Shown here piece by piece: positions 1 through 6,861 of a DNA stretch of 40,283 nt. The stretch's first letter is position 1. The number at the start of each line of letters is the position of its first letter. The position numbers were made by a program, and so were the translations under genes. Source of the stretch: CAZIVP01 sp964542915 (lineage in GTDB: Bacteria; Calditrichota; Calditrichia; Calditrichales; Calditrichaceae); the NCBI GenBank assembly GCA_964542915.1, contig CAZIVP010000025.1:1-40283 (forward strand). Reading direction: 5' to 3'. The notes under the pieces are model-generated. The model was not told where the DNA came from. It saw nothing but the letters and a program-made list of their open reading frames with translations, and made no database searches.

Positions 1-18
1 AGTCTCGTCCGGACCGCC

Positions 19-49
19 AAGGCTTTGGGAAAACCTCAAAGCCTTTTTT
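19..49 (+). terminator. Rho-independent terminator, repeat copy 1
   Basis: AAGGCTTTG pairs with CAAAGCCTT around a short A-rich loop and is followed by a T tract. It sits just before the GIY-YIG start, so it most likely ends transcription of whatever lies upstream, for example a tRNA. Confidence 0.65.
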
Positions 50-58
50 ATTTAAAGT

Positions 59-313
59 ATGGCTATGTGGTATGTTTATATTCTTTATTCTGAAAAACCT
101 GATAAATACTATGTCGGCATAACGGACCACCTTGAATGGCGATTACAGCGTCATAATGAAGGCTGGGGGCGCTACACCAAGGGTGGTATACCCTGGCAAC
201 GTGTATATGAAGAACATTATGCTACCAGGGCAGAAGCTCTTAAGCGAGAACGCGCTATAAAAAGAAAGAAGAGCCGAACATACATTGAAGCATTAATTCG
301 AACAAAACGATAA
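59..313 (+). CDS. GIY-YIG nuclease domain protein, copy 1
   Basis: An 84-residue protein made of a single GIY-YIG endonuclease domain of the small UPF0213/YhbQ-like type. The GIY-YIG core is visible as WYVYILYS near residue 3 and YYVGIT near residue 17. A conserved-type Arg follows in LEWRLQRHN, and the acidic helix RERAIK near the C terminus would supply the metal-binding Glu. Homologues of this size usually begin right before the WYVYIL strand, so the second ATG (base 65) is an equally good start. No clear Shine-Dalgarno sequence precedes either. The DNA target and role are unknown. In FCB bacteria, as I recall, such genes often sit directly behind tRNA genes, which fits the tRNA-like segment here. 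An identical copy follows at 399-653. Confidence 0.85.
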   Translation: MAMWYVYILYSEKPDKYYVGITDHLEWRLQRHNEGWGRYTKGGIPWQRVYEEHYATRAEALKRERAIKRKKSRTYIEALIRTKR

Positions 314-358
314 GGCAGGAAGTTGTCCCGCTATGCGGGAAGTCTCGTCCGGACCGCC

Positions 359-389
359 AAGGCTTTGGGAAAACCTCAAAGCCTTTTTT
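359..389 (+). terminator. Rho-independent terminator, repeat copy 2
   Basis: Identical to the hairpin at 19-49. It lies 45 bases after the stop of the first GIY-YIG gene and before the second, so it would stop readthrough between the copies. Confidence 0.65.
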
Positions 390-398
390 ATTTAAAGT

Positions 399-653
399 AT
401 GGCTATGTGGTATGTTTATATTCTTTATTCTGAAAAACCTGATAAATACTATGTCGGCATAACGGACCACCTTGAATGGCGATTACAGCGTCATAATGAA
501 GGCTGGGGGCGCTACACCAAGGGTGGTATACCCTGGCAACGTGTATATGAAGAACATTATGCTACCAGGGCAGAAGCTCTTAAGCGAGAACGCGCTATAA
601 AAAGAAAGAAGAGCCGAACATACATTGAAGCATTAATTCGAACAAAACGATAA
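399..653 (+). CDS. GIY-YIG nuclease domain protein, copy 2
   Basis: An 84-residue product identical to that of 59-313, encoded by the second 340-bp unit. It has the same intact GIY-YIG core, the same Arg and Glu positions and the same ambiguity between the ATG at 399 and the one six bases later. Because the whole unit is duplicated, including its preceding terminator, the gene is not a paralogue that has begun to diverge. Either the locus was amplified very recently or the assembly repeated it. It is followed by the third partial copy of the repeat, which lacks the gene. Confidence 0.85.
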   Translation: MAMWYVYILYSEKPDKYYVGITDHLEWRLQRHNEGWGRYTKGGIPWQRVYEEHYATRAEALKRERAIKRKKSRTYIEALIRTKR

Positions 654-660
654 GGCAGGA

Positions 661-699
661 AGTTGTCCCGCTATGCGGGAAGTCTCGTCCGGACCGCCA
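661..699 (+). other. tRNA 3'-end-like remnant within the repeat
   Basis: The stretch reads as a small hairpin (TCCCGC-TAT-GCGGGA, like a long variable arm) followed by AGTCTCGTCCGG and an ending in CCA. This resembles the T-stem and acceptor 3' half of a leucine-type tRNA, but the T-loop TTCGA and the entire 5' half are missing. The same stretch occurs at 321-359, and its 3' half at 1-19. It is not a functional tRNA; a tRNA-derived target site is an inference. Confidence 0.3.
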
Positions 700-729
700 A
701 GGCTTTGGGAAAACCTCAAAGCCTTTTTT
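699..729 (+). terminator. Rho-independent terminator, partial repeat copy 3
   Basis: Identical to the hairpins at 19-49 and 359-389. Here the repeat ends soon after the T tract, at base 739, without a following GIY-YIG gene. Confidence 0.65.
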
Positions 730-924
730 ATTTAAAGTAAAGAAAGGGAATAATTAAATTCGATACCCAATAGGCAGTATTCTAAGCCTCTGAAAGTTGC
801 CGGGGCATCTCGCTGCAAATAAATTCAACAGGTATGCTACAGATATGAGCGGCCAAATTTAATGGCGTATCATAACATCCAAAAAGCTGGATAAGCCGCG
901 TTTCAGGATTCATAAACGACGTAT

Positions 925-1350
925 TCATTTTCTGCCCGATTTACCCTTCTTTTTGTCGCCCATCCGACCTTTCTGTTTGCCAGCTTCCATGGTTTGGCCG
1001 CGGTCTGGATGCGATTGTTCCATCTGCCCACGTTTGCCGGGGAATCCCTTGCCTTTTTGATCCTGAAACATGAGGTCGTTAATCCCGTCGCCGTTCAGGT
1101 CTATGTACTGAGGCTGATTTTTCTGTTTCATTTTGCCCGTACCCTCATAATCCGGGTCCAAACCGTTTGGAATGCCGTCACCGTCGTGATCGGGAGCATT
1201 ATCGTTGTAACCGTCGCCGTCTTTATCGATAAAACGTTGCCGATACTGGTGTTGCTGGCTTGAGGATTGTTCGGCTGTACTGTCCTGCGCATTGATATAC
1301 GAACTTCCGGCAAAAACGATTAAAATAATTAATATGAATTTTGATTTCAT
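925..1350 (-). CDS. Small secreted protein with DxDxDG calcium-loop repeats
   Basis: A 141-residue protein starting at the ATG at 1350, chosen because an AGGAGC ribosome site lies six bases upstream (1357-1362). A longer in-frame form would lack a sensible N terminus. Residues 1-22 form a signal peptide ending in INAQ. The mature protein carries one strong acidic unit (DKDGDGYNDNAPDHDGDG, residues 42-59) and a weaker one (DLNGDGINDL, from about residue 83). The tail is basic and rich in Gly, Lys and Gln. The acidic loops resemble thrombospondin type 3 or EF-hand calcium loops, so periplasmic or surface calcium binding is likely but inferred. It is a shorter relative of the protein at 4239-4829 and shares its putative sigma-54 control. 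Function unknown. Confidence 0.8.
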   Translation of the reverse strand: MKSKFILIILIVFAGSSYINAQDSTAEQSSSQQHQYRQRFIDKDGDGYNDNAPDHDGDGIPNGLDPDYEGTGKMKQKNQPQYIDLNGDGINDLMFQDQKGKGFPGKRGQMEQSHPDRGQTMEAGKQKGRMGDKKKGKSGRK

Positions 1351-1379
1351 AATTTTGCTCCTATCTGTAGAGCAATTTA

Positions 1380-1395
1380 TACAATAATTATGCCA
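1380..1395 (-). promoter_or_regulatory. Putative sigma-54 (-24/-12) promoter
   Basis: Read on the minus strand this is TGGCATA-ATTA-TTGTA, against the sigma-54 consensus TGGCACG-N4-TTGCW. The GG and TTG elements and their spacing are kept; the C of the -12 GC is T. Transcription would start near 1370, about 20 bases before the start codon of the secreted protein, leaving room for its ribosome site. Nearly the same sequence precedes 5240. Confidence 0.55.
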
Positions 1396-1457
1396 TGTTT
1401 TCGAAGTACCATTCACTAAGCAATGTAGGCCATACGTTATTTAATGCAAATCTGAGA

Positions 1458-1486
1458 TACGACCGTTCGGGCGAACCATCAGACTA
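1458..1486 (-). promoter_or_regulatory. Putative enhancer (activator binding site), copy A
   Basis: A 29-base stretch on the minus strand matches 5059-5087 on the plus strand at 23 of 29 positions. Its core, TTCGCCC-GAAC-GGTCGTA, is an imperfect dyad. It lies about 100 bases upstream of the predicted start of transcription, a usual distance for an NtrC-family activator. It is probably the binding site of the activator encoded at 1546-2922 (inference). Confidence 0.5.
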
Positions 1487-1545
1487 TCATGACGAATATG
1501 TCTGTAATAAAAAATCAGACCATCCGCTAAAATGACGATGTGCAA

Positions 1546-2922
1546 TCATTTACCGGGATTGATAATATTCAATTTTTGCATCCGTGAACGCAGATGTCTT
1601 TCGGACATACCCATCAACCGCGCCGCCTTACTTTGATTACCGTTATTCAGTTTTAATGCCTCCTCAATCATCGTCCGTTCAAAAGCCGCCACTTTCTCGC
1701 TGAATGATTCGTTAAAATTAAACGGATCGATTATTTCTTTCGGCCCGGAATCGTTCAGATTAGGGGGCAGATCAGCAGTGGTGATCAATTCTTCCCTTGC
1801 CAGTACGACTGCCCGTTCAATGATGTTTTCCAGCTCACGCACATTTCCGGGAAAGTAGTAGCGCATTAAATAGTCCTGTGCTTCTTTGCTGATACCGGTA
1901 ACCTTTTTCTGATTTTCGCGGGCATATTTCTCGATAAAATGTTTGATGAGAATGGGAATATCCGTTTTATGCTCGCGAAGGGCGGGCAGCGAAATGGTAA
2001 TTACATTGATACGATAATACAGATCTTCGCGAAATAATCCCTCTTCAATCAAGGCATCCAGATTGCGGTTGGTGGCGGCTATAACGCGAACGTCCACTTT
2101 GAGGGAGTGCGATCCACCAACCCGTTCATATTCGCCAAATTGCAAGGCTCGAAGTAGCTTGACCTGGGTTTGTATGGGAATATCGCCCACTTCGTCGATG
2201 AATAAGGTACCGCCGTCGGCCTGTTCAAAGCGTCCGACCCGACGTGCGGTTGCGCCGGTGAAGGCTCCTTTTTCATGCCCGAACAATTCGCTTTCCAGCA
2301 GACTTTCCGTCAAAGCGGCGCAGTTTACCGTAACCATAGGACGATCGTTACGGGCGCTGGCCTGGTGAATGGCGCGGGCAATAAGTTCCTTGCCTGTACC
2401 GCTTTCGCCTCGGATTAGAACAGTCGCTTTACTTTTGGCTACCCGGCCGGCTGTGTTCAGCACCTCTTCCATGGCTTTACTTTGAGATATGATGGCATCG
2501 AAGCGGTATTTTTCCCGGAGCTGTTCCTTCAGCCGTTTATTTTCCGAAACCAGGTAGCGGTGTTCCCGGGCTTTGTTTACCAAATGTTCAAGTTCATCGA
2601 GATCCACGGGTTTGGATAAATAATCAAAGGCGCCTGCTTTCATAACTTCAACGGCATCTTCACTCTGGCTGTACGCGGTTATCACAACTACAGGAATATC
2701 GGGATTGATTTGTTTCGCCTCTTTGACAACTTCGAGTCCGTTTATGTCCGGCATACGAAAATCGGTGAATATCAGATCGATGCCACCCTTTCGGATCTGC
2801 TGTAATCCTTCCGTACCGGAGCCCGCGGTGAGGACCGTGTAATTTCTGCGATTCAGGAAAGCTTTAATCGAAGTTATCTGCGCCGGCTCATCATCGATTA
2901 ACAAAATAGAAAAGTTACTCAT
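1546..2922 (-). CDS. NtrC-family sigma-54-dependent response regulator
   Basis: A 458-residue activator with the complete three-domain layout. The receiver domain (1-120) has the acidic pair D10-D11, phospho-acceptor D54 and K104. The AAA+ domain (about 140-370) has Walker A GESGTGKE at 172-179, the sigma-54 contact loop GAFTGA at 219-224 and Walker B in LFIDEVGDIP at 240-249. A Fis-type helix-turn-helix lies at about 426-452 (NQSKAARLMGMSERHLRSR). Once phosphorylated it should bind upstream sites and drive open complex formation by sigma-54 polymerase. The gene lies 18 bases behind the outer-membrane protein gene at 2941-4134, probably in one transcript. Likely kinase partner: 6862-8901. Likely targets: the genes at 925, 4239 and 5240. 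No strong ribosome site precedes the ATG. Family assignment is secure; the targets are inferred. Confidence 0.95.
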   Translation of the reverse strand: MSNFSILLIDDEPAQITSIKAFLNRRNYTVLTAGSGTEGLQQIRKGGIDLIFTDFRMPDINGLEVVKEAKQINPDIPVVVITAYSQSEDAVEVMKAGAFDYLSKPVDLDELEHLVNKAREHRYLVSENKRLKEQLREKYRFDAIISQSKAMEEVLNTAGRVAKSKATVLIRGESGTGKELIARAIHQASARNDRPMVTVNCAALTESLLESELFGHEKGAFTGATARRVGRFEQADGGTLFIDEVGDIPIQTQVKLLRALQFGEYERVGGSHSLKVDVRVIAATNRNLDALIEEGLFREDLYYRINVITISLPALREHKTDIPILIKHFIEKYARENQKKVTGISKEAQDYLMRYYFPGNVRELENIIERAVVLAREELITTADLPPNLNDSGPKEIIDPFNFNESFSEKVAAFERTMIEEALKLNNGNQSKAARLMGMSERHLRSRMQKLNIINPGK

Positions 2923-2940
2923 TGTATTTAAAATCCATGC

Positions 2941-4134
2941 TTAATAAAGGTTAAAACGAATACCCGCGCTAATAATGCGATTGTTGTATTCATACCAGTA
3001 ACTGTTGGATACGTTTTGTATATAGTAAACATTTAAAGAAAGTTGCAGAGATTTGAGCCATTGGCGCTGTAATTTGAAGATTCGGTTAAGAGTGGCGTAA
3101 ACTTCCGTTCGATTGTCAGCTCTTGGTCCGCCGAGACCTGTTGTATCGGAGGCCGAAATGTAAGCCTGTTCACTCACATAGTCCTTTTGTTCGTAACTGC
3201 TGTTCAGACGAAAATTCAGATTCCATGGGAGTAGCCATGTAATTTGCGCGGCTCCGCCGTCGCTGCTATAACTGAAGGGGTCATCAAACAATTCTTCGTC
3301 CTGGTAATATAATTCGGTGTTTGCATAACCGTTATCCTCCGTCAAGTTTATTTGTTTACGGTACTGAACGTAAACGCCGAGCCCCGGCTGTATCGATTGA
3401 GCAACCCGAAACAGAAAGATCATATGTCTCAGCGCCGGTGCGGTATACGTTTCTGAATAAGTGCTCGGAACAAAATGCCGCCCGCGACCGCGCCCCCGGT
3501 GTTGGTTGGGCAGGGTGTCGATAGAAGTGAAAGTATACCATTCCTGACCGACAAAGTTTTTGTAACCGTAATCCACTTCTCCGATGAGAGAAGTTCGGCT
3601 TGGGAACGATTTATTGATTTGAGCGAAAGCATAGTGCTGGTGATTGCTGAGATTTTCATAGGCGCCATAGGAGCGATAGCGATAATTATATCCGCTCTTC
3701 AAGAACATGGTATTGAACCGAAAACGAACGTTAACATAACCATACAACTGGTTATAATCATAAAAATCATATTCCGGTCCGTTAAACCTTCCGGTGTAAT
3801 GACCACCCGCAAAGAGAAAATAGGTTTCATTATTGAAAAAAGGATTGACGGTATAATCGAAACCAACGCGGTGCTGCCAGAAGTTGCTTTCCGAAAATTG
3901 ATTAAAGCGATAAAAATTTCCGGCATAATTCATTATTAAAGATTGGCCGCCAAAACGGTAACCAAGATTAAATTCGTAATCTTCATACCAGTCGTCGCTG
4001 GATTCCGGCGAGCGAAACAGATTGTCATCCCGGAAGCTATCGATTTGAAAAGAGGCTTCAAATTGTCCGAATAACAGAGTAACTGCCGTGAAAATAAGGA
4101 GTATGGTTTGGGCGACATGTGTTTTCATAATCAT
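2941..4134 (-). CDS. Putative outer-membrane beta-barrel protein
   Basis: A 397-residue protein with an N-terminal signal peptide (hydrophobic run to about residue 23, ending LLFGQ). The ATG two codons further in (base 4128) may be the true start. The mature part is rich in alternating aromatic and polar residues, with many Tyr, Asn and Arg, and it ends IISAGIRFNLY. A strand with a C-terminal aromatic residue is typical of outer-membrane barrels. No named family was recognised. It is co-directional with, and 18 bases upstream of, the sigma-54 activator gene, so the two are probably co-transcribed. It could be a surface sensor, channel or assembly partner for the regulon's secreted proteins, but nothing in the sequence proves this. 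Confidence 0.75.
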   Translation of the reverse strand: MIMKTHVAQTILLIFTAVTLLFGQFEASFQIDSFRDDNLFRSPESSDDWYEDYEFNLGYRFGGQSLIMNYAGNFYRFNQFSESNFWQHRVGFDYTVNPFFNNETYFLFAGGHYTGRFNGPEYDFYDYNQLYGYVNVRFRFNTMFLKSGYNYRYRSYGAYENLSNHQHYAFAQINKSFPSRTSLIGEVDYGYKNFVGQEWYTFTSIDTLPNQHRGRGRGRHFVPSTYSETYTAPALRHMIFLFRVAQSIQPGLGVYVQYRKQINLTEDNGYANTELYYQDEELFDDPFSYSSDGGAAQITWLLPWNLNFRLNSSYEQKDYVSEQAYISASDTTGLGGPRADNRTEVYATLNRIFKLQRQWLKSLQLSLNVYYIQNVSNSYWYEYNNRIISAGIRFNLY

Positions 4135-4186
4135 TATTCTAAATTGGTTTAATTTAAATTTGACTGCAAATAAAATCGAATATACT

Positions 4187-4217
4187 AAAAAAAGGCCGGA
4201 GACAACCCTCCGGCCTT
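4187..4217 (-). terminator. Rho-independent terminator after the DxDxDG repeat gene
   Basis: AAGGCCGGAG pairs perfectly with CTCCGGCCTT around a six-base loop. On the minus strand the stem is followed by a run of T. It separates the gene at 4239-4829 from the outer-membrane protein/activator pair, which therefore needs its own promoter in 4135-4186. Confidence 0.85.
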
Positions 4218-4238
4218 CTATCTTACTTAAAGTAAGAC

Positions 4239-4829
4239 TTAACGATTACCCGCTTTGCTTTTGGCTTTTCCTTTTGGGCCGGTGCCGTCGCAGTTACCCG
4301 AGCCGTATCCGCCGCCGCGATTACTGTTCTGCATGGCTTTACCTTGCATGCGACCGGTACCGTCGTTGGGTCGTTCATAGTCTTCATCGCGTCCGTTGGG
4401 AATGCCGTCGCCGTCGTGATCCGGTGCATGGTCGTTTAGCCCATCCCCGTTTTCGTCTACAAAACCGCCGACGCCGTTGCCTTTACGGTTATAGGCGCCG
4501 TCGTAGTCTTCGTCCTGGCCATTGGGGATTCCGTCGCCGTCATGGTCGGGCGCGTTATCGTTGAAACCGTCTCCGTTATTATCAACAAAGCCACGGCTGC
4601 TTCTTTTGCCGCTATTGGCGGTCCGGTTGTAATCCTCATCTTGTCCGTTCGGGATACCGTCGCCGTCGTGATCCGGCGCATTATCATTAAATCCATCGCC
4701 GTCTTTATCGACAAAACCGGGTCCGTGTTGGATGTCTGGTAATTCCTGGGCGGTTCCAGGTGCTGTAAATAATGTGAATATGGCCATTGCCAGAATCAGG
4801 GTCAGAGTGAACTGGGTTTTGCGCTTCAT
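4239..4829 (-). CDS. Secreted protein with three DxDxDG calcium-loop repeats
   Basis: A 196-residue protein with a textbook ribosome site (AAGGAGG at 4836-4842) and a signal peptide of about 28 residues ending GTAQ. Three near-identical acidic units begin at residues 39, 81 and 123, exactly 42 residues apart. Each contains FVD-x-[DN]-GDG-[FL]-ND followed by APDHDGDGIPNG and DEDY. The D-x-D-x-D-G loops are of the thrombospondin type 3/EF-hand kind and should bind calcium (inference). The tail is Gly, Lys and Asn rich with a single Cys near residue 180. It is homologous to 925-1350, which has one full unit. It is divergent from the type IX-secreted protein gene at 5240 and probably shares its upstream activator site. 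Function unknown; a calcium-binding envelope or surface protein is the best guess. Confidence 0.85.
   Translation of the reverse strand: MKRKTQFTLTLILAMAIFTLFTAPGTAQELPDIQHGPGFVDKDGDGFNDNAPDHDGDGIPNGQDEDYNRTANSGKRSSRGFVDNNGDGFNDNAPDHDGDGIPNGQDEDYDGAYNRKGNGVGGFVDENGDGLNDHAPDHDGDGIPNGRDEDYERPNDGTGRMQGKAMQNSNRGGGYGSGNCDGTGPKGKAKSKAGNR
4377..4715 (-). repeat. Three coding repeats of 126 bp (42 residues)
   Basis: The three acidic units of the 196-residue protein are in exact 42-residue register. The DNA is conserved too, each unit having a CCGTCGCCGTC core on the plus strand. The high similarity suggests recent internal duplication. A fourth, related unit is in the gene at 925-1350. Confidence 0.85.
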
Positions 4830-4882
4830 AATAAACCTCCTTCGGTTTAAGTTTTGGTTGATTGCGTTTCGCTCAAGTTACA

Positions 4883-4899
4883 ATCAAATGGCGTGCCAA
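4883..4899 (-). promoter_or_regulatory. Putative sigma-54 (-24/-12) promoter
   Basis: On the minus strand the sequence is TTGGCACG-CCAT-TTGAT. The -24 element matches the consensus TGGCACG perfectly and the spacing is exact; the -12 element has TTGA in place of TTGC. Transcription would begin near 4873, about 44 bases before the start codon at 4829. Confidence 0.55.
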
Positions 4900-4942
4900 A
4901 CATAAAAACAGATAAATAACCTTTTGAAAAAATAAAACTTAT

Positions 4943-4957
4943 GTTAATCCCATTAAC
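4943..4957. promoter_or_regulatory. Small perfect dyad in the divergent control region
   Basis: GTTAAT-CCC-ATTAAC is a perfect 6-3-6 inverted repeat between the two divergent sigma-54-like promoters. It may be a binding site for a DNA-bending or regulatory protein. There is only one copy and no other support. Confidence 0.25.
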
Positions 4958-5058
4958 CAGCATAAAAAAACCGGGGGAAAGCTACGATTATACAGTGATG
5001 ATAAACCGCTCAAAACACATCAGACGCATGTCATCGGAATATGTGAATATTGGGGCTG

Positions 5059-5087
5059 TAGTCGGATAGTTCGACCAACCGGTCGAA
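5059..5087 (+). promoter_or_regulatory. Putative enhancer (activator binding site), copy B
   Basis: This stretch is the partner of 1458-1486, matching at 23 of 29 positions. Its core TTCGACC-AACC-GGTCGAA is a perfect 7-4-7 inverted repeat. It is centred about 135 bases upstream of the predicted start for the gene at 5240 and about 200 bases upstream of that for the gene at 4829, so it could serve both divergent promoters. Binding by the activator encoded at 1546-2922 is inferred. Confidence 0.55.
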
Positions 5088-5182
5088 AATAACGACGACC
5101 TGGTAACATTCTTTAAGATTATGTGTTGCTAAAAACCGGTACCTAACGTTACTAAGCCGGGTTTGAACGCCTCGTAGCTATA

Positions 5183-5198
5183 TGGCATAATAATTGTA
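5183..5198 (+). promoter_or_regulatory. Putative sigma-54 (-24/-12) promoter
   Basis: TGGCATA-ATAA-TTGTA keeps the TGGCA and TTG elements of the sigma-54 consensus at exact spacing. It is almost identical to the element at 1380-1395. The predicted start is near 5208, about 32 bases before the ATG at 5240. Confidence 0.55.
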
Positions 5199-5239
5199 AA
5201 AATAAATAGTAACCGTTTAACTAAAAAAAGGAGACTGTC

Positions 5240-6781
5240 ATGTCTCGAGTTAATACTTACGTTAAGTTACTCTGGATAACGCTCATTTTATTTACGGTGC
5301 AGGGTTTGTTTGCACAGAGCTGGAATGCCGGTGATTCGCTGAAGGAAATTGAGGTGAGCGGCACGGCCATTGTAGATTCAAACGTTGTCCATCCGAAGTA
5401 TTATATGGATGTGAACGGCGACGCATCGGCCGAATATAGACTTAATTTTGGCCCGTTCTGGTATGAACCGGACAGCAGCGATGCCAGTAGACCCGAGAGC
5501 GGCGACGCCATTACGATCTACGGTTATGTTAATGAGAGCCTCCGGGATTCTCTTCCTGTAATTATTGTATTGGAAATCAATGATGCATTCTGGCGTGACT
5601 TTTATGAACCGCAATGGAACACAGGCGACCGGCCGGCCCATCATAAACGGCACAGGAATTCGTATCGCAACCATCGGGGCTTTGCGTTCGGCTGGTTGAA
5701 TGATTCGGTTGAAGTCATTACGAGAGAGGGTGTTACGATGGTAGACAGTACCTACCATTTTTGGCACTATTTCCTCGACACGGATTACGATACGCTTCCC
5801 GATTATTTCCTGAACTTTGGTCCGCCTTGGTATCAACCGTCGTCGGGACTCACTCATCCGGACCCGGGCGACACGGTTCGTATTACCGGGGCTTTGCTAG
5901 AAAAATCGGATTTACCGGTCCTGTTTGTGTTTGAGCTTAACGGAGAAGTTTGGATCGACTCGACCGGTTTTCGTTCGCAGATGGGCGCCGCCTGGATTCA
6001 CAAAAATATGCACCAACGCCGATATATCCATACGCCGTTCGATTCGCTGAGCGGCATGTGGATAGATAGCGGATGGCATCACAGTCGTGGTCATCACCAT
6101 CGGCAAATGCCCGAGCAAATGTTTGCACAAATGCTGCAATTGTTCCCTGAAAATGTACCCTTTCAAAACGGCAATCAAACCTTTGCGGCATTTGAAGTCG
6201 GTATGTTTAACAAGGAACGGCGGAACCTCATGAGGCATAATGATTCGGTCGGCGGGATGTTGGAGCTGGCTTCCCGCGTACAATTTCGTTTCCACTATAA
6301 CGATATTCAGATTAGAGGTTACAACCGCGATGAACGAGAAGTGCAGCTCAATGTATGGAATCGCCTCCAAAATCGCTGGCAAGTTGTTGACAGCGCTGAA
6401 ATTGATACCGAAACCAACACGGTTACTTACAGTTCCGATGAAGTGCCGGGACTGGTGGTCTTAACCGCGCCTGAAGCGACCACAGATGTTGATGACGAGG
6501 GAAGGATTAATCCGGCAGCGATGGAACTATATCAAAATTATCCCAATCCCTTCAACCCCAAAACCACCATCGAGTTTACGCTCGACCAAACGGAAACCGT
6601 GCAATTGACGGTTTACAACGTTCTGGGTCAGCAAATTACGGAATTACTGAATAAAAAGATGCAATCCGGTAACCACCGACTTACGCTCCAAGCCGGCGCC
6701 TGGCCTTCCGGCGTCTATTTTTATGAATTAAAAACCAGCAGCGGACACAGTATTGTCAAAAAAATGGTTCTTACCAAGTGA
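5240..6781 (+). CDS. Type IX-secreted protein with a duplicated Asp-rich domain
   Basis: A 513-residue protein with an AGGAG ribosome site six bases before the ATG and a signal peptide of about 25 residues ending LFAQ. Two homologous domains follow (about 53-120 and 176-240). Each has an Asp-rich start (MDVNGDASAEY; LDTDYDTLPDY), then LNFGP-x-WY-x-P, then an ITIYG/VRITG strand and a strand ending in an E-[IL]-N segment with Trp. His-rich stretches occur at about 133-146 and 252-289. Residues 428-513 are a type IX secretion sorting domain: NYPNPFNPKTTIEF, VYNVLGQ, SGVYFYEL and a Lys-rich end. It should therefore be exported and anchored or released at the cell surface. The duplicated domain is not one I can name. 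The gene is followed by a strong terminator and preceded by a putative sigma-54 promoter. Confidence 0.85.
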   Translation: MSRVNTYVKLLWITLILFTVQGLFAQSWNAGDSLKEIEVSGTAIVDSNVVHPKYYMDVNGDASAEYRLNFGPFWYEPDSSDASRPESGDAITIYGYVNESLRDSLPVIIVLEINDAFWRDFYEPQWNTGDRPAHHKRHRNSYRNHRGFAFGWLNDSVEVITREGVTMVDSTYHFWHYFLDTDYDTLPDYFLNFGPPWYQPSSGLTHPDPGDTVRITGALLEKSDLPVLFVFELNGEVWIDSTGFRSQMGAAWIHKNMHQRRYIHTPFDSLSGMWIDSGWHHSRGHHHRQMPEQMFAQMLQLFPENVPFQNGNQTFAAFEVGMFNKERRNLMRHNDSVGGMLELASRVQFRFHYNDIQIRGYNRDEREVQLNVWNRLQNRWQVVDSAEIDTETNTVTYSSDEVPGLVVLTAPEATTDVDDEGRINPAAMELYQNYPNPFNPKTTIEFTLDQTETVQLTVYNVLGQQITELLNKKMQSGNHRLTLQAGAWPSGVYFYELKTSSGHSIVKKMVLTK

Positions 6782-6806
6782 ACGATATCATTCGAACCGA
6801 AGCCCA

Positions 6807-6839
6807 GGAGGAAGAAGCAACGGCTTCTTCCTCTTTTTT
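6807..6839 (+). terminator. Strong Rho-independent terminator
   Basis: GAGGAAGAAGC and GCTTCTTCCTC form an 11-bp perfect stem with an AACG loop followed by six T. It ends the type IX-secreted protein gene; the convergent kinase gene ends just beyond it. Confidence 0.95.
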
Positions 6840-6861
6840 ATGAAAAAGGGAGATCAGAGCG

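Larger units (their letters stand above)
1..739. repeat. 340-bp perfect tandem duplication plus partial third copy
   Basis: Bases 1-340 and 341-680 read as identical units, and 681-739 repeats the first 59 bases of the unit before the sequence diverges. Each unit contains, in order, a short tRNA-3'-end-like segment, a hairpin terminator, a GIY-YIG nuclease gene and a small inverted repeat (TCCCGC-TAT-GCGGGA). The window begins exactly at a unit boundary, so more copies may lie upstream, or this may be a contig end where an assembler duplicated sequence. The lack of any difference between the copies means a very recent duplication or an artefact. Confidence 0.95.

Noticed and set aside
661..699. 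tRNA gene ending in CCA
   Set aside because: Only the 3' third of a tRNA-like sequence is present; there is no T-loop TTCGA, anticodon arm or 5' acceptor strand. Reported as a remnant.
994..1263. Hydrophobic plus-strand open frame opposite the DxDxDG gene
   Set aside because: It is the antisense of GAC/GAT-rich codons, which read as Val/Ile on the other strand. The minus-strand gene has a signal peptide, a ribosome site and repeats.
3475..3939. 154-residue plus-strand frame inside the outer-membrane protein gene
   Set aside because: It is low-complexity Ile/Val-rich antisense of the Asn/Tyr-rich barrel gene. No ribosome site and no family features.
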